From Strobilurus pachycystidiatus (taxonomy: Eukaryota; Basidiomycota; Agaricomycetes; Agaricales; Physalacriaceae): a stretch of 64,000 nucleotides of DNA. Of this stretch, positions 49,569 to 61,141 are shown piece after piece. The stretch covers positions 1,054,001-1,118,000 of the forward strand of contig JAHLMK010000007.1 of NCBI GenBank assembly GCA_019915135.1. The letters run 5' to 3'. Under the pieces are notes generated by a model. The model saw only the letters and a program-made list of their open reading frames with translations. It had not been told where the DNA came from and ran no database searches. Positions within the stretch are counted from its first letter, which is position 1, and each line of letters begins with the position of its first letter. The translations under genes and the position numbers were made by a program.

Positions 49569-49984
49569 TATGGGCTGGAACCTCGAACTCGGAAGGCAAT
49601 CGGAAGAGCGGAGTTTTGCTATGATGGCGAGATTAGGCAGGGTCGTAAGGATTTACCTATCGCGTAGGTACACAATGGTATACATGGCCCAGGAAGCACA
49701 CTGTTATCGCGGACTGGGATGAAGGTCGCTGTGTTGTGTTATCTGAAGTTTCTGCCAGAGTGTTTGAGCCTGCGACAGGAGCAGCATCGAGGGATAGCAA
49801 GTTGGGAGGTGCTCCAGCCTTACAAACAGGGGGCCAAAAAAAGGGAGACGAGTGATGGGGCACGATCACACACGCGTGACGGCGTGACGGGCATCGTAGT
49901 TGGCGGGTCCTTTATAATTCCAAAAATCCGAGCCTGGCTTGTTGGCTCCGTACCCCCGATTTCCCGTCTGTTCTCCTCGTCGAC
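49569..49984. other. Intergenic, no gene seen
   Basis: 3' flank of XPB and promoter of the bZIP gene. A TATAAT-containing stretch (tttataattc) lies at about 49911-49920, about 65-75 bp upstream of the bZIP start, and could be a TATA element. Confidence 0.4.
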
Positions 49985-51024
49985 ATGTCTTCGAAGCGTG
50001 GACGCAAGCCGAACCACGACCTCCCGCCCAATCGCGCCCGCGACGTCCAGCGGGCGTTCCGGGCCCGACGAGCAGCGCATCTGCAGGTCGGTCCTTTCCC
50101 CTTGGGGCGTATGTGAAATGTCGCTCATTTGCAAACGTCTTTCTCCGGATTCATTAGGCTCTTGAACAGCGAGTGACCGAGCTTGAGGAGGAGAACAACT
50201 GTCTGCGCCAGGCTCTGAACCTTCCCCAGGCCAATCGCACGCCACTCGGCAAGGGGCCCACCGGCAAGGATAAGCCCAAGTCGTATGAGCCGTCGGGCAG
50301 CCTCAACGGCGCCCTCCCGCTGCGCGACAGCCGCGAGCTGTCTAGCTCGCCCGACTCGACGCGTGCTAGCTCGCTCTCGCCTGGCACAATGACGTCCGGG
50401 CCCGCGCGGTCAGTGCCCGAGATGGACGGCGGCTCATGGGACCAGTCGCTCCTCCTGCACGATCACCAATCGGACGTGCCCAGCTCGTCCGCTTCGTCGT
50501 CGTACCCTCTGCCGCCGATGAACGCGCAGATCAGCAAAACATACCACACATACCCCAGCCCCGTGCCGCAGTCGCGCAATCCACTGCCCAGTGCGTCCTA
50601 TGTCTCGTCGCAAAACACCTATCCGCCATCTGAGCGGCAACACCCGTCCAGCTACGCCGGCAGTCCTGTGTTCAACCATATGCGTGACTCGCGCGAGGAG
50701 GCCCGCACGCACTACTCGTACTCGAACCAGACGCCCTCGTACGACCATCCGCTCCCGTCCCAGGCGTCCCCGACGTCCACGCCGCCCATCCACAACTCAT
50801 ACCACCCTCCGCGCGAATCCGGGCTGCCCTACCCACATCGCAGGTCCATGACAGACCCGCACCAGCAGCAGGGCTTTTCCATCGGCCAGGGCTTCCCCCA
50901 TCTACCCAACCCAACGCAACCGCATCAACACGCCATCCGCCTACCCTCGCCCCCGGCAGTGCATACCACCCACATGCCGCGAAACGCCTTCGGGTCCGAC
51001 GGTCGCATGAATGCGATGCCCTGA
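49985..51024 (+). CDS. bZIP transcription factor (AP-1/YAP-like basic region)
   Basis: DNA-binding regulator of 322 aa in two exons (49985-50086 and 50158-51024). The basic region is at residues about 16-31, NRARDVQRAFRARRAAH, with the invariant Asn and Arg spaced as in bZIPs and the QRAFRxR core typical of fungal YAP/Pap1 relatives. The leucine zipper follows across the intron: LQALEQRVTELEEENNCLRQ, with the heptad positions Leu, Val, Leu, Asn, Leu. The remaining 250 residues are Ser/Pro/His-rich, disordered and probably regulatory. No clear Cys-rich redox domain of the YAP1 kind is seen, so an oxidative-stress role is uncertain. The intron falls between basic region and zipper. Confidence 0.9.
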
Positions 51025-51735
51025 TGTCTCGTGCGCCTCCTACTGCGTTGGCTACACTTATTTATCCACCTTGGACGTGGTTTGTTACACTATTCGATAA
51101 TGACATCTGTATCGCTATTACATCTGACAGACGATTCGTTTATTTACTGCAAGCATAAATGTAATACAGCTTTGTACTATCGTACATACACACTTACTAC
51201 CCTATCATAGTCGACTGGCAATTATTTTTATCCAGTATATCGGCCGTCAGTCCTCCGCCACATTGTTCCGGTCACAACTTTCCAACTCAGCCTTCAGCTC
51301 AACTTGGCGCAGAGTGGGGTGGCGTCGGCATGTTTCAATGTGAGACATCAGATCACTTGGAAGGCACCATGTTGTTCGGGCCAAGGATTAACAGTCTCCT
51401 GGCACAATCCATACGGTTGACTTTTTAATTCAGTTTCAGGTTTCAGCCCCATTTAGCCGTGGCGCGTTCATCCGCTTTGGCAGGATGGTGTCCAGACCTT
51501 CGATGCTTTCTGTACTCTTACAAACTCGAAGCGCCGCAGCGAGCCCCAGGCTTATTCAAGGTCCTGTAAAACTTGATCACAGCGCTTCGATACAAAGGAC
51601 AAGAAGGCGATAACATTGTAGGGGTCAAAAAGATTGTACAAGATATGGAGGGTCGATCTGGCCGCAACCACCAGGCAGGCAGGTTGAGGTTACTGACAGG
51701 AGATGGGTTCGTCACCTGGCAAGCGAGGGCGCGGT
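51025..51735. other. Intergenic between convergent bZIP and UNG genes
   Basis: AT-rich 3' flanks near 51060-51240. No coding frame with recognisable content. Confidence 0.4.
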
Positions 51736-53250
51736 TCAAGCCGAGCTTTTCTTCGTGACACTGCACCAATCAACGGTGCCACTGACGCCATACTTTGTCT
51801 CCAGCCACTGGTTAGCAGCCTTGAAATGTCCGTTTCCGATGAATCCTAGATGAGCAGACCGCGGAGAAGGATGCTGCATGGACCGCTAAGTCGAAGTCCC
51901 CTGGAAAAACATAGTGGGCACTTACAGCACTTTTCAGTATCAGATGCTTCGTCTATTTCGAGAAGACCCTATAAGCCTCGTTCCAAAGACAATGAGGGAT
52001 TGTACTTGCCGTGCTTAATTTGGAGACTCTTTGGGCAGCCCAACTACCCCAAGCAAGAAACACAACCCCGCGGCCGAACCCCATTTCCGCATTCACACCG
52101 GGAAGATTCGCCCCTCCATATTTATCGATAACATCGACAACTTTATCAGTAAACTGTTCCCAACCTTTATTGGAGTGCGAAGCAGGTTTGCCAGCCATCA
52201 CAGTCAGGCATGTGTTGAGCATTAAAACGCCATTGCTTGCCCAGGCTGTCAGGTTTCTGGAACAGACGTCAACGTTCAGTACTGTCTTGTACTTGTGCAA
52301 AACGAGGCTGTGTCTGACCCATGATTAGGGATTACAAAGTCAGGGTATTCTGCCTTGATTTCCGCGTAGATCTACGGAGTGTGAAGTTGACTTGCATCGT
52401 GGTCCAGAAAAGTACCGTACAGCTCTCAATGAGGGGGGAATTGACACTCCGAAGGGGACCGAAAAGCTTAGCCCTGGTGATAAATCGTTCACAGGCTCTG
52501 GACGATGAGACAAATACGGTCATACCGTGAGCTTGGTTTGGACCGTGATATGGGTCCTGACCGATTATCACGACCTTGATCTTGCCCAAAGGTGTATTTG
52601 ACCACGAATAGATGTCTTTCGCTGTTCGAATTCTTAGCACAGAACAGTGACATGGAAGAAGGTGCCCGGGGAGGTGTCTTACCGGGTGGGTAAACCGTTA
52701 ATGGAAGTGGGCTGTCAGAAATGCCATGAACTCCCTGATCCCAGAGGAACCTCTTCAGTTGAATGAAGTACGGCTTCTTGATCTCGTCTTTGAGAAGTTT
52801 GAGCCTGTCAACAAATGCATGAGGCGCGGTCCCAGCATGGGTGTGGCGAGGCCCTTGAATGACGGCGCCTTACCAGCTGTTGCCCATCGACTCACACTCC
52901 AGCCTCAGGAGCTCCCTCTCGGAGTCTGAAAGCGAGTTTTGGAACCCGGAGAGAGAAAAGGGGATCGCGTTGAGCTTCAGTCGCCCGAAGCTTGCTGCGC
53001 CGGTCGCAGTGGATGAAGACGCGCTTGGGCCGCGCGACGGGGAGGGTTTGAGCTTCTTGGCAGCCCGTTCTGGCGAATCTTTCTCCTGGGAGGCCGAGAA
53101 CATATCCTGTATGGTGCGCTGCCTCTTTGGCGCCGTGCTGGCCGTCGCTGTCGAGGCAGCAGCGGACGAGGAGGACGCGTCGCTGGTGTTTTTCTTCTGC
53201 GAGTGGGTCTCCAGGTCCTCTAGATACACAGTGGGTCCTTGGTCAGACAT
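51736..53250 (-). CDS. UNG1: Uracil-DNA glycosylase, family 1 (UNG)
   Basis: Removes uracil from DNA in nucleus and mitochondria. Start at 53250 ([20 protein letters not shown]). The N terminus holds a PCNA-box-like [10 protein letters not shown] and a basic cluster ([10 protein letters not shown]). The catalytic domain has [35 protein letters not shown] with the catalytic Asp, LMLNTCLTV, and the DNA-binding loop [11 protein letters not shown]. In that loop the usual Leu after HPSP, which intercalates into the DNA, is Arg (codon at 51859-51861). The end is [16 protein letters not shown]. About eight exons; frame is kept only if one intron (51953-52009) uses a GC donor, GCAAGT. Other conserved parts are intact, so the gene is probably active. 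Confidence 0.92.
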
Positions 53251-53700
53251 GGCGGCGGCTAAGGTGAACCGTGGCGTGACTTGTCCGTGCAGGAGGCGCG
53301 TCAAAACAGCTACTGCTAAAAATAGCTGACAGCAATCACAGGATGACCACGTGTTCGGCTACCTGGCCCCGTCGAGCCCTTCATGCTTGATGCCTTCACT
53401 CTTTGCCTTTTACCATCGCGCATGCTCGCTGAGCACTGAACATTCCCTTCGTCAACGGTGTCGTCCTCCAAGCTGCCTCGCTCACGGTCTTCGCCGTCTC
53501 CGCCATCAAGACCGCCTCGCAGCGACATCGCCCGCAAGTCCCATACCACTCGCTCGGGACGGAGGCGGCAGATCACGATTACACCAGTCCAACCCGCACA
53601 CGGTTCGCCCAACTTGGAATGGAGCTCCAGCTACCAGGCAGGATCGTCCAGGTGCGCCGTCGTCGTCGCGGATCTCGGGCGGCAGCCTGACTAATTGCGA
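53251..53700. other. Divergent region, UNG1 and dolichol kinase; possible upstream exon
   Basis: Promoters of two divergent genes. A Ser/Pro/Arg-rich open frame at about 53458-53654 could be a 5' exon of dolichol kinase, spliced with GTGCGC at 53651 to the acceptor at 53706, but it has no ATG in frame before a stop. It may be a leader intron boundary instead. Confidence 0.35.
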
Positions 53701-56700
53701 ATGACCAGCTCTGGATCTAACCATGGGTCGGACGACGACGAGACCGAAGACGAGGAACCCCTCCACTTTCGCGGTCGCGCATACTCCAACTCCCGCATGC
53801 CCAGCTCTGCTCCTGGCGTTGCAGCCGAATACTCTCCCACGCGCTCTAGACTGGCCGGCGATTCTCATTCTGTCCCCTTCACGCGTTCGCGTTCGCCTGT
53901 CGTCAACCGCTCCATTGCGAACGGAAAGCCTGGCATGCGTAATGCTTCGCCGGCCGTATTCTCGCTGCCAGCCTCCGTACAACAAGGTCCCTCGACTGTC
54001 TTTCCATCTCATCTCCAGTTTCACGTTCACGCCGCCCCATTGCCATGGACTTGGTCATTTTTTATAGATTCAAAAAAGGCAGGCGAAAGCTTCCTCTTGA
54101 TTGGCGCCATCCTTTATGCCGCGTCTACTCTCGCGGAAACTCCACTCAACTCACAATTATCTTTAACTATGTATAACTTATGGATCATCACAGGTACCGC
54201 TCGCCTTTCAACTCCGTATGCTCTCGCCTAATCAGCGTTTCTTTCTCTAGAATTTCACATTCTCACTGCTATCTCGCTACTGTATATCATTTGGACTCAT
54301 AGCACAATTCATCGGGATCAACCCAAGTCTCCTCGGCATTTCTTCTCTAGCCCTATAACAGTATCATTATCTGGCCCAGATCAACCCAAACCGGCGCCTC
54401 CTGCTGGTCGCATAGACTCTCGCGACCAAAGACGTGCAGCCGTACCGGACAAGTCATCGTTCGCCTTCCTTTGGATGTCTGTACCCAAGAATTACAGGTT
54501 TGTTATCAGTATGCTGTGCGTGACCCGCGACTCACGATGCTCCAGAGATTCTGACGACGATGGCGTCTTGACAGGGCTACTATTCGGTCCGCTCATCGCC
54601 AGTGCGCTCCTCTACTCGGCAATCAAGCAACTGTCGGCCGCTTCTTCGTCGACAACGCTATTTCCCCCAAATTGGCGGATCGAGACACCCGCCAACCTCA
54701 GTAATACCAAAGGGACATATACCGCTCTCGAGGCCCTCATACTCTCTCGTTATAATCTCGTTGACGTCTCCACTCTTTGTTCGTCAATCTTGCTGTTCCA
54801 TATATGTACATCACGATGGTTGGAGGATCGCTACTTGAAGAATCGCGCTCTCCCGGAAGGTGAACGTGGTTCAGTACCGCGTCGGGAAGGCCTTCGGACG
54901 TGGTATTATGTGTTGTTCGCGGTAGTCGTCAGTTTGAGCAGTCTGACGACAAAATTCGTACTGCTTCGCCTAGAGAGTGGAATATGGCTTCGTGAGTGTC
55001 CAAGCAGCTCTGATGCCAGTTTTTTCTGACGTTCAATGGCTTCAGACTTGTCGCACAAAGAAGTCCTCCTCGTCGCCCTGTTCTTCCAGTTTGCGCTCTA
55101 TGTATGTCTTCGCCTGGCGCATCGGGTTTTTACTCTAGGAGAACTGGGAGTGGTGTGTTTTGGTGGCACTGCCCTCCTAATGGAGTTTGTTAACCTCAGC
55201 AAAGCCAGAGTACATTCTGACATCCTTCCGCTCATGTTTCACTACTAACCGGTGACTCTAGTTATGGCCTCTTACTACTCCCTTTATCAAGACGTACCGA
55301 CTCCCGACACCTCTACTTATATTTCAGCTGGCGTTGGTCGCTGGCTCTCTCCTGAGTGGATTCATACTTTCTCCCATTCTCGTCCTGTCTCGGCACATTG
55401 CTCAGAAGCCGGTGAGGCGGCTTCGCTTGAAGCCCGAAGATAAACTTCGTCAGCGCAGGCTGCTCGCCCTCGGGTTCTACTGCGGTCTTTTCGTCGTCGT
55501 GGTAGGTCTCATTGGCATGTGGACACGGTGGTGTTTGGACAGCCGAGATCCGTGGCTTTGGGTTATTTTCTGGATCCTGGAAGGACGGAAGAAATGGAGT
55601 CGACCGGCGCTGTTGGTGTATTGGGCACTGCTGGGATCCCTGAGTGTCGCCGGATGGAGTAGGCAGCTAGCTAGGAACAGGAGGTTCCGACCGTTGGGCG
55701 TGACTGGGGAAAATCTTATTGTTCCGGGAGCCAAGATTCCACCGCCCCCGCCTCCCCCAGATCCTGTGACCGGTTCGGGCGCTACTCCGTTACCATCGCC
55801 GCCGATATTAGCATCCGGGGGGTCCTTGGGTAAGTCCATGATTATGTTCAACTATGACCCATTTTGAAACGTGAACTCTAGCAACCGATCTTCTCGATGC
55901 GGCTGACAAGCACGTCCCGACCCTCAAGCTGAACGCGCGGCGCAAGTTTTTTCATGCGCTTACTGTTGTGATGTTTGTTCCGGGCGTGGCCTTCGACGTG
56001 AGTGGAACTCCATTGAATTCCCTCTTCTGCTTACGAGTCGTATGGATGCAAAATAGCCCGCCTTTACACATCTATGTTTCAGTGCCGCGTTTGCACTGTT
56101 TACATTTGCAGAATATGTTCGCTACTTTGCCATATACCCTTTTGGCGCTGTAGTGCACCTGTTCATGAACGAGTTCACCGACCATCGGGACAACGGAACT
56201 GCGATCCTTAGTCATTTTTATCTCTTGACAGGGTGCGCAGGGAGCCTTTGGCTTGAAACGTATGTTTATCATAGGTAATCGAACTCAACACATGGCTTAC
56301 TCCTGCGGCTAGACCGTCGAAACTTCATCAATTCAGTGGTTTACTGGTTCTAGGTGTTGGAGATGCCTTGGTGCGTACCTCACCAGACCTCACCACCAAA
56401 AGCCTCACCCTAGCCTAGGCGTCTATCGTTGGAAAGCGCGTGGGTATACACCGGTGGTCGCCTACAACACCGAAAACCCTCGAAGGCAGCTTAGCATTCG
56501 CTATATCAATCCTCGCGTCTGCATGGCTGTTGAGACTCTGCGGCATGATTGATCCGTTCTATGTCAGTGTATCACGCCCGTACCTTGAACTCGACCTCAT
56601 CTTCTTCAATTTCTCAGACCCCAAGATACGCAGTCGTCGTTGGAATTGCAGCCACACTAGAGGCGTTTTCTGACCAGAACGATAACCTCACACTGCCGCT

Positions 56701-56737
56701 GTACCTTTGGAGTATAGTTGTTCTGGCGGATCCCTAA
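53701..56737 (+). CDS. SEC59: Dolichol kinase (SEC59)
   Basis: ER membrane enzyme that phosphorylates dolichol with CTP, supplying the lipid carrier for N-glycosylation, O-mannosylation and GPI anchors. Start taken at 53701 (MTSSGSNHGSDDDETEDEEP), in frame with the main body. A disordered N terminus is followed by many hydrophobic segments, e.g. VLFAVVVSLSSLTTKFVLL, LVALFFQFALYVCLRLAH and LGFYCGLFVVVVGLIGMW. The catalytic C terminus has KFFHALTVVMFVPGVAFD joined to PAFTHLCFSAAFALFTFAEY, HRDNGTAILSHFYLLTGCA, and the CTP-binding region LVLGVGDALASIVGKRVG with TTPKTLEGSLAF. It ends EAFSDQNDNLTLPLYLWSIV. About eleven exons. The length exceeds yeast Sec59 because of the N-terminal extension. Confidence 0.9.
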
Positions 56738-57478
56738 TAATCTACGTGGTAATATAGTATAGATTTCTTTTGTATCAAAAGGTGGCGTTGATTGTTTTGA
56801 GTTTAAGCTATCTGACAGCATGATGCTTCCGGATACCAAGGGTCTGGATGTCGACATCTCATCTATCAAGGATTGGCATCGTTGTGGAATTGACCTCACG
56901 TTACAACGTCGTAAAACATGGTAACGTCACCGCGAGATCAATATTTGGACGCAGCAATCACTGACAAAATCTTTGTTCCACCGGATGAGGCCTTTCAACG
57001 ACATTTTTGGAGACGCTTCTTCGCACAGGCCACAGAAAGAGGCACCCCACATGTGATCTGTGGCGTCATGATAATCGATATGGGTGACAGTGGGCAATGA
57101 CTGTCAATGATCATTCTGAAGTCGAGAAGAAGAGGGTCTGGGTCGGTGACTGGGCGATTAGGCACAGACAAAACAGCGAGGGTGATGTAGAGGTACGTGT
57201 TCTGGCAGTCACAGTAGGTGCGACCGAGTGTTCGGTTTTCTATCCATCTCAGGTGGGGTCGAGTCCGACAAGAAGTCGATGAAAGACACATTCACGACTT
57301 GGAAATGAAGCAACGGCTGTTTGACGCTAGTAGCATTGCGCACATCTACTATCCGACGATATATTCTGATCAAGAGTTCTTCCAATGCCACGAGCAACAC
57401 ATCTACGAACAGCTACTGCAAACCAAAAAGCATACGACGTCCAAAGGTCACCTCAAGACAATCGGAGATCATCATGTT
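56738..57478. other. Unassigned stretch, possible coding fragments
   Basis: A plus-strand frame from 56918 begins MVTSPRDQYLDAAITDKIF and looks protein-like for about 55 codons, and another at about 57256-57637 is open but overlaps the opposite-strand zinc-finger gene. They could not be joined by plausible introns and match no family I recognise. Confidence 0.3.
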
Positions 57479-58780
57479 CTACGTATGACATTCGCGGCGG
57501 TGTCGCCTGCGAGAAGTCTCATGCATGTACACCTTGTCCGACGCATCCTGGATAACCACATGGATAGTAACGGCCTTCATGCTGGCTGTGAACGTGCTCT
57601 AGAAGACTTTCGTGAGCATGAGCATCCTACATTATGAAAGAACTCACTTTCAAGAGACAACTTAGTCGTGAAATTGGCGAAGCAATATTCGTAAGAGCAG
57701 TAGAAATGAGGCACAGTGAGACGTCTCTTGTTGATGGCTTTCTCATCTCGTCCTCTGCGAGACCGACGACTTGGACAAAGAGGAGGATTACCGATGGTGA
57801 TGTGCGACTCAATCGAAGCCGAGGATTGAACGGACGCGCCGTTGAGGGTTGGCCGAAACATTGAATTACTCCGGAGTCGTTTGAGGTGGTCATACCACCA
57901 GTGCTACGTTTGTGAATTGTTGGGCCGGCGTCAACCCAGCACCACTGGCATGCTGGGATGGATATACCGGTGTCGGGCCGCTCTGGCTGCCAGAGTACTG
58001 CCCCGTGGCACAACTCTGGCACGTCAGTCGAATGTGAGCAGCTAAAGAAGAGCTCGATGGCTGGAAGCATGCGCTAAGCCTGGGGTCAACAGATGGTGAG
58101 AATGGCTGGGTGTGATGTCCGCTAGCTTGGGAGGCATTGGACGACCATGGAATAATAGTCTGAAGGGGATGGACGGTGTTGGCCATAGCTTGTCTGCTCA
58201 GGTATATGTACGATGACACATTGTGCCATCGAAATGTGGGACGCCATCTTGGAAAGGGCGTTGGACGTTGAAGGCGCCGGAGAGACACAGTGAGGGAGTT
58301 TATGGGCTCCCTGCAATTCCCAAGCGGGGATACCAGAAGTAGTATGGCCCAGTCATAGAGGAATTCAATCCGCGCCGTACACGTTCAGAAGGAATGGTAG
58401 GCTGTCAGTATGTAAACAATGAACCCCGACTTACGCAGAGCCACAATCAAACACCTGTAAGCAGATCTGAATCTGTGCCCTTCACTAGTAGTAGGAAGTC
58501 AAGCAATGTACTGTTTAGCTGCGCTAGTACATGGTCAAAGTCAATCTTCTTGCCAATGATATTCACTGGGCTTGTGATGTCTGAAAAGCAGGATATGCGA
58601 GGCGTGCCAGGCAAACTGCCGAGAATCGAGGGGAGGCTGACGGCTCTCCATTGGGGAATGCTCCTGGGTCGGGATGCCTGTAATACGCGATTGAGATAAT
58701 GAACAAGATGAGGGATATCAGATTCAAGTCGTAGTCATTTACGTATGCCACATGCGGCCGAGGTTTATTGGATTGTCCAT
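57479..58780 (-). CDS. C2H2 zinc-finger protein, gene model uncertain
   Basis: Probable transcription factor with two C2H2 fingers at the C terminus. Finger 1 is FYCSYEYCFANFTTKLSLE joined by a 49-nt intron to KHVHSQH (C-x4-C-x12-H-x4-H). Finger 2 starts YPCGYPGC, and the expected second half, DKVYMHETSRRRHRRECHT then stop at 57479, is open in the next frame, four bases on (about 57540). A start at 58780 (MDNPINLGRMWHT) with an intron to HPDPGAFPNG is plausible, followed by Ser/Pro/His-rich low-complexity sequence, but the middle junctions are unclear. It may be a decaying gene or a mis-spliced reading on my part. Target unknown. Confidence 0.5.
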
Positions 58781-59490
58781 CTTAACCTGCGTTCAAGACG
58801 CTTGTGTAGGACACGCGAAGGCGAAGAGTAAGGAATACGGTCTCAAGATTGCAAGCAGAGACGGTTATGAGAAGCACATACATCATTGATACAAGGGCCG
58901 ATATGAAGTAGAATACAGTATAGTTGTAGAAATCAAAACTTGCGTTCTACAAAGGTCATGAGGAACCCCGACGACCATTCTCTTTTTATTCAGTAAGTAT
59001 CAGCGCCGCTGCAGAATATCCAGCAACAAATCTCATGGCGCAAACCTTTGTCCAATGTCCATGGCAACTCAAGTCGTTCTTCTTCCCTTCGAATGTACAT
59101 AAGCTGACATCAATCAAACGATCGTCTTCTTTAACGTTAACGCGAATTATTCGAACAAAGTGCTATGGCTATGCGACCTTTGTTCTACCCGGAACCAAAG
59201 CTGAACGATTGGACGTTGCAGCTACATAACTACAAATTGATAGACGGCTCGCATGCGCAGTTGAAGTGGTCGTTCGTCGAAGTCGCAGCACTCTCATAGC
59301 TTGGGATAAGCTTCAATCCCAGCCATCAAACAGCACTTCCGTCTGATGAATATTGTATTTAGCTGTGAAGTGGCGCGTTCCTCTGAGTCACAGTTGCGAA
59401 TCCCATGGAGGATCCTCGCTTGGTCCTCGAGATTCTTGACACGGATAAAATGGGTAAAGAACGCTTCTGTCTCCTCTCATCACCTCCGCC
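58781..59490. other. Intergenic, no gene seen
   Basis: Divergent promoter region for the zinc-finger gene and the SET-domain gene. Nothing distinctive was identified. Confidence 0.4.
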
Positions 59491-60959
59491 ATGAACTTCA
59501 GACGCGGATTTCTGAACACGCCCAAGGTGCAGACCTCAAAAGCATCGGGCGCCACGACGGCGGGCTCAACTAGCGGCTCAGCTCCCGCTCCCGCCCCAAA
59601 GGCCCTGTCAAAGAAACCAACGACATTGTCGATTGGTGTTGTTGAAGACAGAGGTGGCTATGCTGTGTGGCGCACCAAGATTCAAGCTGATGACATTTCT
59701 CAACAGGGAAGCCGGAGGGGTATTCAGTAGTAGATGCAGACATCCGCGAGTCAGATCCCACCACGGAGCATCCAGACAAACATCTCGTCGTCACCAGGCT
59801 TCCTCCACTCATCGAGTGGCAAGAGTCTACCGAGTGCCTGCTCTCCGGCTATGTCCAACGGAACATCACCACCTTCCCCGGGTATCCAAGGCCGCTCGAG
59901 GTAATCCTGGACGGTCCAGCTTACCGCATTGCAGAGGCACCTGGCAAAGGCTTGGGAATGTACTCGACGCGTAAACTGAGCACAGGCGACCTCATCACCG
60001 ACGAACGTCCTCTCATGATTGTCCCCGCCCTGATGCCCGTCACTTTCAGAAACCTCCCTTCCCATTTCAGCCAAGAGCAGATCAGACAAGCAACAATGTA
60101 CGAGTACGAGAAGGTTCTTCGCCTACTTCACCAGAGGATGTCACCTGAGCACCAAAAGGAGTTTCTCGAGCTTCACAACTCCCACAAATTTGACGGAAGT
60201 GGACCTCTCCTGGGAATCGTTCGTACCAACGGATTTGGAATCGGATATCCTGTGCAAGAAAAGGGTGCGCCACAATCTCCGATCTTGTTTTCAAAAATCT
60301 GACCTCCGCTAGATGCCGGTGAGCGCGTCGGTCACTACTCTGGCATATGGAGAAACCTCTCGCGCATGAACCACAGCTGCTCTCCAAACACCTGCAGAAC
60401 CTGGACACCCGAATCTTTCTCCATGCAGATTCGGGCATGTCGCGACATAGAGGAGGGCGAGGAGATTACCGTCCACTACGTCGAAATCTTGCTTTCTCAT
60501 CAGGAAAGGAAGGCTAGCCTACTTCCCTACGAGGTTGACTGTGTCTGTCCTGCCTGCAGTAACCCAAAGGAATCAGATGCCAAGCGTAGGCGAATTGTGG
60601 ACTCGAAACGACAAGCTATCTTTGCTCCATTCAGAGACGCTGCAGACGGACAGGCTGAGGATGCCTGGATCCAGCCTTCCATCAAAATGCTGAAGGAGAT
60701 GGAGGAAGAGGGTGTCGAGTCTCATCCTAACTACGAGGCCATGGTTTTCCAGATCGTCAACGCTTATATGTCTCTTGCAGACGCAAAGGCGGCGGAATAC
60801 GGGAAGAAACTCTACGCTCTCAAGCGTGCTCACGGAGATGACCCCGAGAGCTACGAGATTTATACCGACCTAGAATTGATGAAGACGAATCTAGGACAAG
60901 TGTTTGGGTTATTGAAGAAGATGAAAAGTTTCGGTGGCAACTTCAATCCCATGGCGTGA
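59491..60959 (+). CDS. SET-domain protein, putative lysine methyltransferase
   Basis: 455 aa in three exons (59491-59653, 59707-60264, 60313-60959). The N terminus is disordered (Ala/Pro/Ser-rich). The SET domain begins about residue 140 with GKGLGMYSTRKLSTGDLITD ERP, continues through a helical insert (KVLRLLHQRMSPEHQKEF), and carries the cofactor motif RMNHSCSPNT and GEEITVHYVE. A post-SET-like CVCPAC motif follows, then helices to the stop at 60959. There is no MYND finger, so it is not a typical SMYD protein. The family uses S-adenosylmethionine to methylate lysines; many such basidiomycete proteins have no known substrate. The first intron was placed at GTGGCTATG to keep frame. Confidence 0.88.
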
Positions 60960-61141
60960 TTGCGTCCTTTCTTGATGGTGTATCTTGTAGTGTATTGCGT
61001 ATATATTGTTGACTGTTGAGTACGATTCGTGTTTAAGTTGTTGTACCAGATTAGCAGATGAGTCACGAGAAGTATATCTAATAACTATCAGATGTATGTA
61101 GAAAGCATCCGTAGTGTGCTCAAACATCATGTCAGTCGTTG

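Noticed and set aside
50434..50914. Arg-rich minus-strand frames opposite the bZIP gene
   Set aside because: Shadow of the Ser/Pro/His-rich bZIP tail, with no independent signal.
57218..57637. A 139-codon plus-strand frame as a separate gene
   Set aside because: Its 3' half lies opposite the well-supported C2H2 finger exons; no family match and no upstream exon.
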